A DNA stretch of 64,000 nt from Streptomyces violaceoruber (GTDB lineage Bacteria > Actinomycetota > Actinomycetes > Streptomycetales > Streptomycetaceae): NCBI GenBank assembly GCA_000720805.1, contig JODI01000009.1:1-64000 (forward strand), read 5' to 3'. Below are positions 52,857 through 61,175 of the stretch, one piece after another; position 1 is the stretch's first letter; each line of letters opens with the position of its first letter. Under the pieces are notes generated by a model that saw nothing but the letters and a program-made list of their open reading frames with translations, was not told the origin of the DNA and did no database searches. The translations under genes were made by a program, and so were the position numbers.

Positions 52857-54212
52857 TCACTGGTCGCGGTACATCTCCGCCAGCAGGAACGCGAGGTCCA
52901 ACGACTGCGTGTGGTTCAGCCGCGGGTCGCAGGCCGTCTCGTACCGGACCGGCAGGTCCTCCGCGAGGAGCGCGTTGCCGCCGCCGACGCACTCCGTGAC
53001 GTCGTCGCCGGTCAACTCGACGTGGATGCCGCCCGGGTGGGTGCCCAGGGCGCGGTGGACCTCCACGAAGCCGCGTACCTCGTCGAGCACCGTCTCGAAG
53101 CGGCGGGTCTTGTGGCCGCTGGGCGCCGTTGTCGTGTTGCCGTGCATCGGGTCGCTGACCCAGCAGACCTGGGCTCCCTCGGCGCCGACCTTCTCGACGA
53201 GGACGGGCAGCACGTCACGTACGCGCTCCGCTCCCGCCCGCACCACGAAGGTGAGGCGGCCGGGCTCGCGGTGCGGGTCGAGGCGGTCGATCAGCTTCAG
53301 CACATCGTCGGCGGCGGCGGACGGGCCGAGCTTGACGGCGATCGGATTGCTGATGCGGGAGAAGAACTCGACGTGGGCGCCGTCGAGTTGGCGGGTGCGC
53401 TCACCGATCCACAGCAGGTGGCCGCTGCCCGCGTAGAGCCGGCCGGTCTCCGGATCGGTGCGGGTGAGCGCGGCCTCGTAGTCCAGGAGCAGTCCTTCGT
53501 GGCTGACGTAGAACTCGGCGGTGCCGAGTTCCCGGGTGTCGATGCCGCACGCGTGCATGAAGGCCAGGCTGCGGCCTATCTCGTCGGCGAGCGACTCGTA
53601 CCGCTCCCCGGCGCGTGAGCGGGCGACGAACCCCCGGTTCCAGGCGTGCACCTGGCTCAGTCCGGCGAAGCCGCCCGTGGTGAGGGAACGGACCAGGTCG
53701 AGTGTGCTTGCCGACGCCTCGTACATGGTGCGCAGGCGGGCCGGGTCGGGTCTGCGGGCGTCGGCGGTGAACTCCAGGCCGTTGACCGCGTCCCCGCGGT
53801 AGGACGGCAGGGTCGCATCGCCCTGCCGCTCGACCGGACTGGAGCGCGGTTTGGCGTACTGGCCGGCCATCCTGCCGACCTTGACGACCGGCAGGGCGGT
53901 GGCGTGCGTCAGGACCACGGCCATCTGCAGCAGCGTCTTCAGCTTGCGGCGCACGGAGTCGGCGGTCACCTGCGCGAAGGTCTCGGCGCAGTCGCCTCCC
54001 TGCAACAGGATCGCCTGGCCGCGGGCCACGGCCGCCATCCGCCCCCGCAGGTCGGCGCACTCGCCGGCGGTGACAAGCGGTGCTTCGGTGGCGAGCCGGT
54101 CGGTGACGTCGCGCAGCGCGGTGGGGTCGGGCCAGTCGGGTTGTTGAACGGCCGGGAACGTGCGCCGGAGTTCAGCGAATTCTGCGGTTGTCCCGTCCAG
54201 GAGGACTTCCAT
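52857..54212 (-). CDS. Class II (plant-type) DAHP synthase
   Basis: 451 aa. Motifs: LQGGDCAETFAQVTADSV, VVKVGRMAGQYAKPRS, DPMHGNTTTAPSGHKTRRF. It condenses phosphoenolpyruvate with erythrose 4-phosphate, the first step of the shikimate pathway. It is adjacent to trpE and transcribed divergently, so it serves as a dedicated copy for aromatic precursor supply, as in the CDA cluster of S. coelicolor. ATG preceded by GGGAAGG. Confidence 0.95.
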   Translation of the reverse strand: MEVLLDGTTAEFAELRRTFPAVQQPDWPDPTALRDVTDRLATEAPLVTAGECADLRGRMAAVARGQAILLQGGDCAETFAQVTADSVRRKLKTLLQMAVVLTHATALPVVKVGRMAGQYAKPRSSPVERQGDATLPSYRGDAVNGLEFTADARRPDPARLRTMYEASASTLDLVRSLTTGGFAGLSQVHAWNRGFVARSRAGERYESLADEIGRSLAFMHACGIDTRELGTAEFYVSHEGLLLDYEAALTRTDPETGRLYAGSGHLLWIGERTRQLDGAHVEFFSRISNPIAVKLGPSAAADDVLKLIDRLDPHREPGRLTFVVRAGAERVRDVLPVLVEKVGAEGAQVCWVSDPMHGNTTTAPSGHKTRRFETVLDEVRGFVEVHRALGTHPGGIHVELTGDDVTECVGGGNALLAEDLPVRYETACDPRLNHTQSLDLAFLLAEMYRDQ

Positions 54213-54388
54213 GGCCGTGCCTTCCCTGTGGGTGTCGAATATGCGCCCACTACATATCCACTGCCGGCACCCGGTCAAGCAATTCGAAAATGGACTGCAT
54301 CGGCTCCACGGAATTGGTCTGGCCGCGTTCACAGGGCGGTTGATTGACTCTTCCTGACCGTGACACCCGATTCGGTGGGGAGTTCATC

Positions 54389-55915
54389 TTGAACGAAACG
54401 GGAACCATTGAGGTGCGGATGGCCGCTGCCCGTCTGCCCCGGCATGAACCGCTCGCTCTCTATGCCCTGTTGACCGGCGGCCGTCCCTCGGCGGACGTGT
54501 TCCTCCTGGAGAATCTGCCGGACGGCGGCGAGGACCGGCACTCGGCCGTCGTCGGCGTCGGACGGCTCGCCGAGATCCGGGTGTACGACCGGTATCTCGA
54601 CATCGACGGCGTGCCGGCCGTGGCGGCGGCCCTCGCCCGGGCCGCCGGATCGGCGGGGCTCACCGAGGACGCGCCGCCGGGCCCCGAGCCCGGCAACCCG
54701 CACCGGCTGCGCTTCACCGGCCAGGACATGCTGTGGGCGGCCCTCGGCCGGGTCCGGCGCGTCTTCGCGGTGCACGGTGAACTGCCCGAGCAGGGTCACG
54801 CGTTCGGATTCCTCTCGTCGTTCGCGTACGAGTCCGCCTGGCACATGGAGACGCTGCCCCGGCGGACCAAGGAGCCGCACGGCCCCGACATCACGCTCTC
54901 GCTCTTCCGGGACACCGTCCGGTACGACGCCGCGGACGGTGCACCACGTCATCTGCGGGCACACAGCGCGGCGTTCTCGGAGGCCCCGCCGGCGGCCGGC
55001 GTCGCCGCGGCCGCCGCCGAGGCGGCACGGACCACTGCCGTGGCGGCACCGGAGGCGCCCGTGCCCCGCTCGGTGCGCGACAGTGTCGACCGTGACACGT
55101 TCCTGGACTGGGCGGACCGCTGCCTGCGGCACATCGCGGTCGGCGACCTGTACCAGATCCAGATCGGGCACCGTGTCGACGTCACCACGGACCTGGAGCC
55201 GCTCGACGTCTACCGGCGCCTGCGCGCGCGGAACCCGTCGCCGTACATGTATCTGATGCCGCGAGCGGGCGGCACGCTCATCGGTGCGAGCCCGGAACTG
55301 TTCTTCCGGATCGAACCCGACGACCTGGACGGGGACGAGATCGTGATGCGGCCCATCGCGGGCACCGCGCGGCGCGGCCCCGACGACGAGGTCAACCGGC
55401 GTCGCGTCAAGGAGATGCGGGAGTCCAGCAAGGAACAGGCCGAGCACATCATGCTCGTCGACCTGTGCCGGAACGACATCGGCCGGATCAGCAGGCCCAG
55501 CACCCAGCCGGTGGACCGGCTCATGGAGGTGGAGACCTTCTCGCACGTCTTCCACCTGGTGTCGACGGTCTCCGGCCGCCTGGAGCCGGACGTGGACGTG
55601 TGGCAGGTGGTACGCGCGACGTTCCCCGCCGGAACCATGACCGGGGCGCCCAAGGTGCGCGCCATGGAGATCATCGACGGCCTGGAGGGAGAGCGCCGCG
55701 GCAGCTACGCGGGCGCGGTGGGCCTGATCGACGTACGGGGCTGGTGCGAGCTCGCCCTGTGCATCCGCACGATCGAGCACGACGGCGCCGTCTACTCCAC
55801 GCAGAGCTCGGCCGGCATGGTCGCCGAGTCGGATCCGCAGGCGGAGTGGCGGGAGACCCTGGCGAAGATGGGCGCGGCGTACTGGGCGCTGACCGGAAAG
55901 GAGCTGCTGCCGTGA
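54389..55915 (+). CDS. trpE: Anthranilate synthase component I
   Basis: 508 aa chorismate-binding enzyme: SVDRDTFLDWADRCLRHIAV, GTLIGASPELFFRIE, MRPIAGTARRGPDDEVNRRR, TFPAGTMTGAPKVRAMEIID. TTG at 54389 is chosen because GGGGAG is 6 bp upstream; another TTG 15 codons earlier is possible. The N-terminal tryptophan-binding motif is LLEN (residues 39-42) rather than the LLES of feedback-regulated TrpE. It overlaps trpG by 4 bp. Confidence 0.95.
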   Translation: MNETGTIEVRMAAARLPRHEPLALYALLTGGRPSADVFLLENLPDGGEDRHSAVVGVGRLAEIRVYDRYLDIDGVPAVAAALARAAGSAGLTEDAPPGPEPGNPHRLRFTGQDMLWAALGRVRRVFAVHGELPEQGHAFGFLSSFAYESAWHMETLPRRTKEPHGPDITLSLFRDTVRYDAADGAPRHLRAHSAAFSEAPPAAGVAAAAAEAARTTAVAAPEAPVPRSVRDSVDRDTFLDWADRCLRHIAVGDLYQIQIGHRVDVTTDLEPLDVYRRLRARNPSPYMYLMPRAGGTLIGASPELFFRIEPDDLDGDEIVMRPIAGTARRGPDDEVNRRRVKEMRESSKEQAEHIMLVDLCRNDIGRISRPSTQPVDRLMEVETFSHVFHLVSTVSGRLEPDVDVWQVVRATFPAGTMTGAPKVRAMEIIDGLEGERRGSYAGAVGLIDVRGWCELALCIRTIEHDGAVYSTQSSAGMVAESDPQAEWRETLAKMGAAYWALTGKELLP

Positions 55916-56493
55916 AGGTTCTGCTGATCGACGCGTACGACAGCTTTGTCCACATCATCGACCAGTACCTGCGCACCCTGGGCGCCGACACACTGGTCGT
56001 CCGCTCCCTGACCCGGACACCCGCTGCCCTGGCGGGGCTCGAGCCGGATGCCGTGGTGCTCGGGCCGGGTCCCGGGCATCCGGCCGACTCGGGGCACGTG
56101 GAGCTGGTGCACGAGTTCGCGGGGCGGGTGCCGCTGCTCGGCGTGTGTCTGGGGCACCAGGCCATCGGGCTCGCGTACGGCGGTCGGATCGAGGTGGCCG
56201 AGCAGGTGATGCACGGGCGGACCAGCACCGTGCGGCACGACGGCGCGGGGCTGTTCCAAGGGCTGGGCCACACACTGGAGGCGACCCGGTACCACTCCCT
56301 GCTGGTCGCCGAGCCGCTGCCGGAGGAGCTCATCACGACGGCGGTGGCCGCCGACCACGGCTATGTGATGGGGCTGCGGCACCGGACACTGCCCGTCGAA
56401 GGGGTGCAGTTCCACCCGGAGTCCGTGATGACGACGGGCGGGCTGACCATGATGCGCAACTTCCTGGAGCTTTGCGCCTCCCCCGTCAGTTGA
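55912..56493 (+). CDS. trpG: Anthranilate synthase component II (glutamine amidotransferase)
   Basis: 193 aa class I amidotransferase: Cys79 in LLGVCLGHQAIGLAYGG, with the His-Glu pair in GVQFHPESVMTTGG. It supplies ammonia to TrpE. GTG overlaps the trpE stop codon (GTGA), ensuring equal synthesis. Its 3' end overlaps the convergent MocR gene by 8 bp. Confidence 0.96.
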   Translation: MKVLLIDAYDSFVHIIDQYLRTLGADTLVVRSLTRTPAALAGLEPDAVVLGPGPGHPADSGHVELVHEFAGRVPLLGVCLGHQAIGLAYGGRIEVAEQVMHGRTSTVRHDGAGLFQGLGHTLEATRYHSLLVAEPLPEELITTAVAADHGYVMGLRHRTLPVEGVQFHPESVMTTGGLTMMRNFLELCASPVS

Positions 56494-57868
56494 GGACCGC
56501 GCCCAGCTCCGCGACGGCATCCCCGATCCCCGTACGCGGAAGCTGGGCATGCCCCACCACCAGCGCGGGCGCCCCCTCCCCCGGCCGCGCGTGGAACGCC
56601 GCCGCGCCCCGCACCAGCACGGAGCGGCTCAGCGCCCCCGCCACCAGCGCCGCCTCGTCGGTGTGCGGGGGCAGCTGTATGCAGGCGTGCAGTCCGGCCG
56701 CCGGGCCCAGGACCGTGGCACCGGGCAGATGCCGTCGCACCGACGTCTCCAGGACCTGCCGGCGGTCCCGGCACAGGGAGTTGAGGCGGCGCAGATGACG
56801 GTCGTACAGGCCGCTGCGCAGGAACTGCGCGAACGCCAGCTGAGCCAGGCTGTCGGTACCCAGGTCGTGCCGGGCGCGGGCACGCAGCAGCGGGGCGAGG
56901 ACGGCCCGCGGTGCCGCGAGCCAGCCCAGGCGCAGGCCCGGGGCGAGCGTCTTGCTGGCGGTGCCCGCGTAGACGACGTGATCCGGGGCGAGCCGCCGCA
57001 GGGCGAGGGGCCGGGGCGTGCCGCGCTCGTACCAGAGGCCGCCGTCGTAGTCGTCCTCCACGATCCAGCCCCCGGTCTCCTGTGCCCACGCGACGAGTTC
57101 GGCCCGCCGCCGCGCGGACAGGGTGACACCGGTCGGGTACTGGTGGGCGGGCGTGACGAGCACGGCGCGCACCCCCGACATCCGCAGCGCCGCCACGTCG
57201 ACGCCCTCCGCGTCGACCGGCAGCGGCACCGGCCGCAGTCCGCACTCACGCACGAACTGGCGCTGGCGCGGATGCCCCGGGTTCTCCATTCCCAGGGCGT
57301 CCACGCCCAGTTCGGGCAGCGCCGCGCCGAGCAGACCGAGGGTCTGGGCGAAGCCCGCGACGACCATGATCCGGTCCGGTGTGCTGGGCACACCGCACAC
57401 CCGGCCCAGGTAGTGGGCGAGTTCGGTGCGCAGGGCCGGCACCCCGGCGGGCGGCGGGTAGTCGTGGTCGGCCGGGCCCGCGGACTGCAGGGCCCGCTGG
57501 TAGCAGGTGAGCCAGTCGCGGCGCGGGAAGTGGGGGAACACGGGGGCGTTGGGGCGCAGGTCCCAGCGCACGTCCGGCACCCGGCCGTCCTCCAGCAGGG
57601 TCGGTACGACCGGCTCGGGCCGCAGATGCCGTACGACGCGGGTGCCCGCGCCCTGCACCGCCTCCAGATAGCCCTCGGCGACGAGCTGTCCGTACGCCTC
57701 GACGACCACACTGCGCGAGACGCCGAGGTCGTCGGCGAGGCTGCGGCTGGAGGGCAGCCGGCTGCCCGGGTGCAGCACTCCGGCAGCGACCTCGCTCTTG
57801 ATGAATCGCTGGATCTGTGACGTCAGCGGGACGTGGGAGTCCCGGACGACGTTCATCGCCCCATTCAT
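56486..57868 (-). CDS. MocR/GabR-type regulator (GntR HTH + aminotransferase fold)
   Basis: 460 aa: GntR winged helix (about 10-75; FIKSEVAAGVLHPGSRLPSS, then SRSVVVEAYGQLVAEGYLE) fused to a fold type I aminotransferase domain (about 120-460) with the PLP lysine in YAGTASKTLAPGLRLGW. MocR regulators sense PLP-linked amino acid metabolites. It lies divergent from trpD and convergent with trpG, so it is a good candidate for controlling the trp genes of this cluster. Confidence 0.94.
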   Translation of the reverse strand: MNGAMNVVRDSHVPLTSQIQRFIKSEVAAGVLHPGSRLPSSRSLADDLGVSRSVVVEAYGQLVAEGYLEAVQGAGTRVVRHLRPEPVVPTLLEDGRVPDVRWDLRPNAPVFPHFPRRDWLTCYQRALQSAGPADHDYPPPAGVPALRTELAHYLGRVCGVPSTPDRIMVVAGFAQTLGLLGAALPELGVDALGMENPGHPRQRQFVRECGLRPVPLPVDAEGVDVAALRMSGVRAVLVTPAHQYPTGVTLSARRRAELVAWAQETGGWIVEDDYDGGLWYERGTPRPLALRRLAPDHVVYAGTASKTLAPGLRLGWLAAPRAVLAPLLRARARHDLGTDSLAQLAFAQFLRSGLYDRHLRRLNSLCRDRRQVLETSVRRHLPGATVLGPAAGLHACIQLPPHTDEAALVAGALSRSVLVRGAAAFHARPGEGAPALVVGHAQLPRTGIGDAVAELGAVLN

Positions 57869-57997
57869 GCTGCTCGCATCCCTTTCGCCGAATTGGACCG
57901 CACGAATAATGCGGCGGTGGTCTGGAAAGGACCCGTTGCATTTCCCAGACTGAGACCAGGCTGAAAAGTGAACCCATTCGTGTACGAGGAGATCGCC

Positions 57998-59047
57998 GTG
58001 GAAACCTGGCCCCAATTACTCAACGCCCTGCTGGACCGCAATGACCTGTCCACGGCCCAGACCGAATGGGCGATGGACGAGGCCATGTCCGGTGCGGCGG
58101 GTCCGGCGCGGCTCGCCGCCCTGATGATGGGCCTGCGCGCGAAGGGCGAGACGGCCGCGGAGGTCGAGGGCCTGGCGCGCGGCATGCTCCGGCACGCGGT
58201 GCCGCTGACGGTGCCGGGCCGCTGCCTAGACATCGTGGGGACCGGCGGCGACGGTTCGCACAGCGTGAACATCTCCACGATGTCGGCGCTCGTGGCGGCC
58301 GGGGCCGGGGTCCGGGTCGTCAAGCACGGCAACCGCTCCGCGTCCTCGGCCTGCGGATCGGCCGATGTGCTGGAGGAGCTGGGGGTGTCGCTCGACCTGC
58401 CGGCCGACGAGGTGGGTGCGGTCGCCGAGGAGACCGGCATCACGTTCTGCTTCGCCCCGCTGTTCCACCCGGCGATGCGGCACGCCGCCGGGCCGCGCCG
58501 CGAGCTCGGCATCCGTACGGTGTTCAACGCCCTCGGTCCGCTGACCAATCCGGCGCGGCCGGCGGCCCAGGCGATCGGGGTGGCCGACCCGGCACTGGCC
58601 CGGCGCGTCGCCGAGGTTCTCGCGCGGCGGGGCACGGACGCACTGGTGTTCCGCGGCGACGACGGGATGGACGAGCTGACGGTCACCACTACCTCCACCG
58701 TGTGGTCGGTCACCGGCGGCGAGGTGCGCCGGGAGTCGTTCGATCCGCGGGACATCGGTGTCCCGCGGGCCGCCGCGGGGTCGCTGCGCGGCGGGGACCG
58801 GGTGTACAACGCCCGGGTGGCCCGGGATGTCCTGGCCGGGGCCCGGGGGCCGGTCAGGGATGCGGTGCTGCTGTCCGCGGCGGCCGGCCTGGCGGCGTTC
58901 GACGGCGGTACCGCGCCGGTGGCCGAACGCCTGTCCTCCGCTCTGGACCGTGCGGGGCGTTCCGTGGACTCGGGGGCAGCGGCGGGGGTGCTGGAGCGGT
59001 GGGTGGCCGTTTCGGCGGGGCGTGCGGCGCGGATGGCGGCGGCCTGA
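57998..59047 (+). CDS. trpD: Anthranilate phosphoribosyltransferase
   Basis: 349 aa: RLAALMMGLRAKGETAAEVE, PRPP-binding DIVGTGGDGSHSVNIST, KHGNRSASSACGSADVLEEL, RTVFNALGPLTNPA. Converts anthranilate and PRPP to phosphoribosyl-anthranilate. GTG at 57998 is chosen over GTG 57968 because GAGGAG lies about 6 bp upstream. Codon 7 is TTA (58016-58018), so translation needs the bldA tRNA. Divergent from the MocR gene. Confidence 0.95.
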   Translation: METWPQLLNALLDRNDLSTAQTEWAMDEAMSGAAGPARLAALMMGLRAKGETAAEVEGLARGMLRHAVPLTVPGRCLDIVGTGGDGSHSVNISTMSALVAAGAGVRVVKHGNRSASSACGSADVLEELGVSLDLPADEVGAVAEETGITFCFAPLFHPAMRHAAGPRRELGIRTVFNALGPLTNPARPAAQAIGVADPALARRVAEVLARRGTDALVFRGDDGMDELTVTTTSTVWSVTGGEVRRESFDPRDIGVPRAAAGSLRGGDRVYNARVARDVLAGARGPVRDAVLLSAAAGLAAFDGGTAPVAERLSSALDRAGRSVDSGAAAGVLERWVAVSAGRAARMAAA

Positions 59048-59352
59048 GCGTCTGCCGGGTTGCCGTCGGGGCCTGGTGCGGGTACGTCGTGGTTGGTCGC
59101 GCAGTTCCCCGCGCCCCTTGAGTGCGCGGCTCCGCCGCGCGTCCAGGGGCGCGGGATGTGCGCCCTGATACGGCGCACGGAGTGCGCCGTTGAGGGGCGC
59201 GGAGTGCGCCGTTGAGGGGCGCGGAGTGCGCCGTTGAGGTGCGCGGAGTGCGCCGTTGAGGTGCGCGGAGTGCGCCGTTGAGGGGCGCGGGGAACTGCGC
59301 GACCAACCACGACTCGCCCGCACCCGGCCCCCGACACCAGCCCGGCAGACGC
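59048..59352. repeat. Long inverted repeat flanking a 22-bp tandem array
   Basis: Perfect 32-bp arms at 59087-59118 and 59281-59312 are inverted copies; similarity continues outward for roughly 35 bp more on each side. They enclose tandem 22-bp units. The arm sequence (GGCGCGGGGAACTGCGCGAC) is a dispersed intergenic repeat of Streptomyces as I remember it. It lies between the convergent trpD and trpC genes and can act as terminator for both. Confidence 0.8.
59195..59282. repeat. Four 22-bp tandem repeats
   Basis: Units start at 59195, 59217, 59239 and 59261; they differ only at the second base (GGGCGCGG or GTGCGCGG, then AGTGCGCCGTTGAG). A fifth degenerate unit with a 2-base change precedes them. 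Not CRISPR: there are no unique spacers. Confidence 0.88.
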
Positions 59353-60138
59353 CTAGCCGCCCGCCAACACCGACACGGCCGAAGCCCCGCCGCCCGCAGC
59401 CCTCACCAGCGCCTCCCCCACCAGCACCGCATCCGCCCCGAGCGCCCCGTACTCCGCCACGTCGGCAGACGCTCGCACCCCCGACTCGGCGACCCGCACG
59501 ACGTCGGCCGGCAGGTGCGGAACGACCCGCGCGAACGTCGACCGGTCCACGCTCAGCGTGCGCAGATCACGCGCGTTGACGCCGATCACCCGTGCCCCGG
59601 CCTCGAGCGCGCGCTCGGCCTCCGCCTCGTCGTGGGTCTCCACCAGCGGTGTCAGGCCGATCTCCGTGGCGAGTGCCGACAGATCGGCCAGTTGCGGCTG
59701 TTCGAGCGCCGCCACGATCAGCAGGACCAGGTCCGCGCCGTGCGCCCGCGCCTCCCAGACCTGGTAGGGGTCCACCACGAAGTCCTTGCGCAGCACCGGC
59801 AGGGCGACCCTGGCCCGCACCGCGTCCAGGTCGGCGAGGCTGCCGTCGAACCTGCGGCGCTCGGTCAGCACGCTGATCGCGGCCGCGCCGCCCTCCTCGT
59901 ACGCCGCCGCGAGCCCGGCGGGGTCGGCGATCGTGGCCAGCGGACCGCGGGAGGGACTCGCGCGCTTCACCTCGGCGATGATCCGGGGACGCCCGTCCAC
60001 GGCCCTCAGCACGGACACGCAGTCCGCACCCGGGCCGAGCGCCGCCGCCCGCTGCCTCACCTCTCGTTCCGGCACGGCGCGCCGGCGCTCCGCGAGGTCC
60101 TCGCGCGCCCCCGCCACGATGTCGTCGAGCACTGTCAT
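59353..60138 (-). CDS. trpC: Indole-3-glycerol phosphate synthase
   Basis: 261 aa TIM barrel: [66 protein letters not shown]. Converts CdRP to indole-3-glycerol phosphate. Convergent with trpD. No trpA, trpB or trpF is visible, so the housekeeping copies (PriA for TrpF) would complete tryptophan. Confidence 0.95.
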   Translation of the reverse strand: MTVLDDIVAGAREDLAERRRAVPEREVRQRAAALGPGADCVSVLRAVDGRPRIIAEVKRASPSRGPLATIADPAGLAAAYEEGGAAAISVLTERRRFDGSLADLDAVRARVALPVLRKDFVVDPYQVWEARAHGADLVLLIVAALEQPQLADLSALATEIGLTPLVETHDEAEAERALEAGARVIGVNARDLRTLSVDRSTFARVVPHLPADVVRVAESGVRASADVAEYGALGADAVLVGEALVRAAGGGASAVSVLAGG

Positions 60139-60168
60139 CCGTACGATCCCCCTGGTTGTCTGCCGTGT

Positions 60169-60203
60169 CGGAGGGACCCGGCACTCTCCGCCGGGCCCCT
60201 CCG
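60169..60203 (-). terminator. Terminator after the SyrP-like gene
   Basis: CGGAGGGACCCGGC pairs with GCCGGGCCCCTCCG (a few mismatches) across a 7-nt loop, 20 bp beyond the stop codon of the hydroxylase gene and just before trpC. It ends the operon coming from the right. Confidence 0.7.
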
Positions 60204-60223
60204 AACCGTCCGGTGCGCACCGC

Positions 60224-61174
60224 TCAGGTCATCGAGACGACGACCTTGCGCGTGCCGGTGAACGCCTCCCGCCCGTGCAGGACGGAGAAGTTGTGGACGA
60301 TCATCACGTCGCCCCGCTGCCAGGGCTCGATCAGCTTGTGCTCGCGCTGCGCCGCCCGGACCTCGGCGAGGTCCTCGTCGGAGAGGGGGGTGCCGTCGGC
60401 GTACGTCACCCAGTGCGGCAGGTCGTCGACCGAGTCGGTCAGGGACAGGAGCAACTCCCCCTCGTCATCGGGCAGGTTGGAGGGGTGCCACTGGTCGGCC
60501 TGGTTGAACCAGGTGTCGCGGCCGGTGCGCGGGTTCTTACGGACGCCGGGGCGGTGCTGGCCGACCCGCAGGCCGCCGTCGGCCGTCCACCCGAAGTCGG
60601 CGCCCGACTCGGTGAGGAACTCCTCGACGGCCGCCCTGTCGTCCGTCTCGAAGGTGTCCTGCCAGGACTTGCCGAGCCCCGCCCCGCCGTGCAGGTACTG
60701 GCGGTAGACGACTCCGGCGGCGAACCGCTCCCGCACCTCGGGGGAGAGTGCGCCGAGCAGGGCCTCGCCGTCGCAGACCGGGGTGGCGCCGCCGGTGTCG
60801 GGGGCGTCCAGGCAGCAGAAGTACAGCCTCTCGGGCCAGCTACGGGCGTACGACAACTCGTTGTGCAGGCTGATGTCGTAGCGCGCCGGGTACTCGGTGG
60901 AGGTGAAGACGCCGTCGGAGAGCGTCTTGCGGGGGGTGTTGCCGCCGCGATAGCTCTCGATGAGGTCGCCGCCGAAGCCGCTGACGGCGGCGTGGAACGC
61001 GGTGGCGTCGGGGATGCCGGCGCCGCGCAGCAGAACCACCCCGTACGAGTCGAGCAGCACCCGCGTCCGGCCGCGCACCTCCTCCCAGCGTGCCTCGTCC
61101 CAGGCGTCGGCCGGGGTCTCGGTGTACAGGATCGCGAGCGTGGTGCCGCCCGTGGTCCGAGTCTCGTGCCGCAT
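60224..61174 (-). CDS. TauD/SyrP-like Fe(II)/2-oxoglutarate hydroxylase
   Basis: 316 aa. [20 protein letters not shown] has the His-x-Glu iron ligands; the distal His is in [35 protein letters not shown] and [14 protein letters not shown] fit the SyrP branch, which beta-hydroxylates carrier-bound aspartate or similar residues in NRPS pathways. Starts 1 bp after the P450 stop codon. Confidence 0.88.
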   Translation of the reverse strand: MRHETRTTGGTTLAILYTETPADAWDEARWEEVRGRTRVLLDSYGVVLLRGAGIPDATAFHAAVSGFGGDLIESYRGGNTPRKTLSDGVFTSTEYPARYDISLHNELSYARSWPERLYFCCLDAPDTGGATPVCDGEALLGALSPEVRERFAAGVVYRQYLHGGAGLGKSWQDTFETDDRAAVEEFLTESGADFGWTADGGLRVGQHRPGVRKNPRTGRDTWFNQADQWHPSNLPDDEGELLLSLTDSVDDLPHWVTYADGTPLSDEDLAEVRAAQREHKLIEPWQRGDVMIVHNFSVLHGREAFTGTRKVVVSMT

Positions 61175-61175
61175 C

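Noticed and set aside
54213..54388. Possible tryptophan attenuator in front of trpE
   Set aside because: I looked for a short leader frame rich in TGG on both strands and found none, nor a convincing alternative hairpin set.
59195..59282. CRISPR-like array
   Set aside because: Units are directly abutting 22-bp repeats with no spacers, and no cas gene is present.
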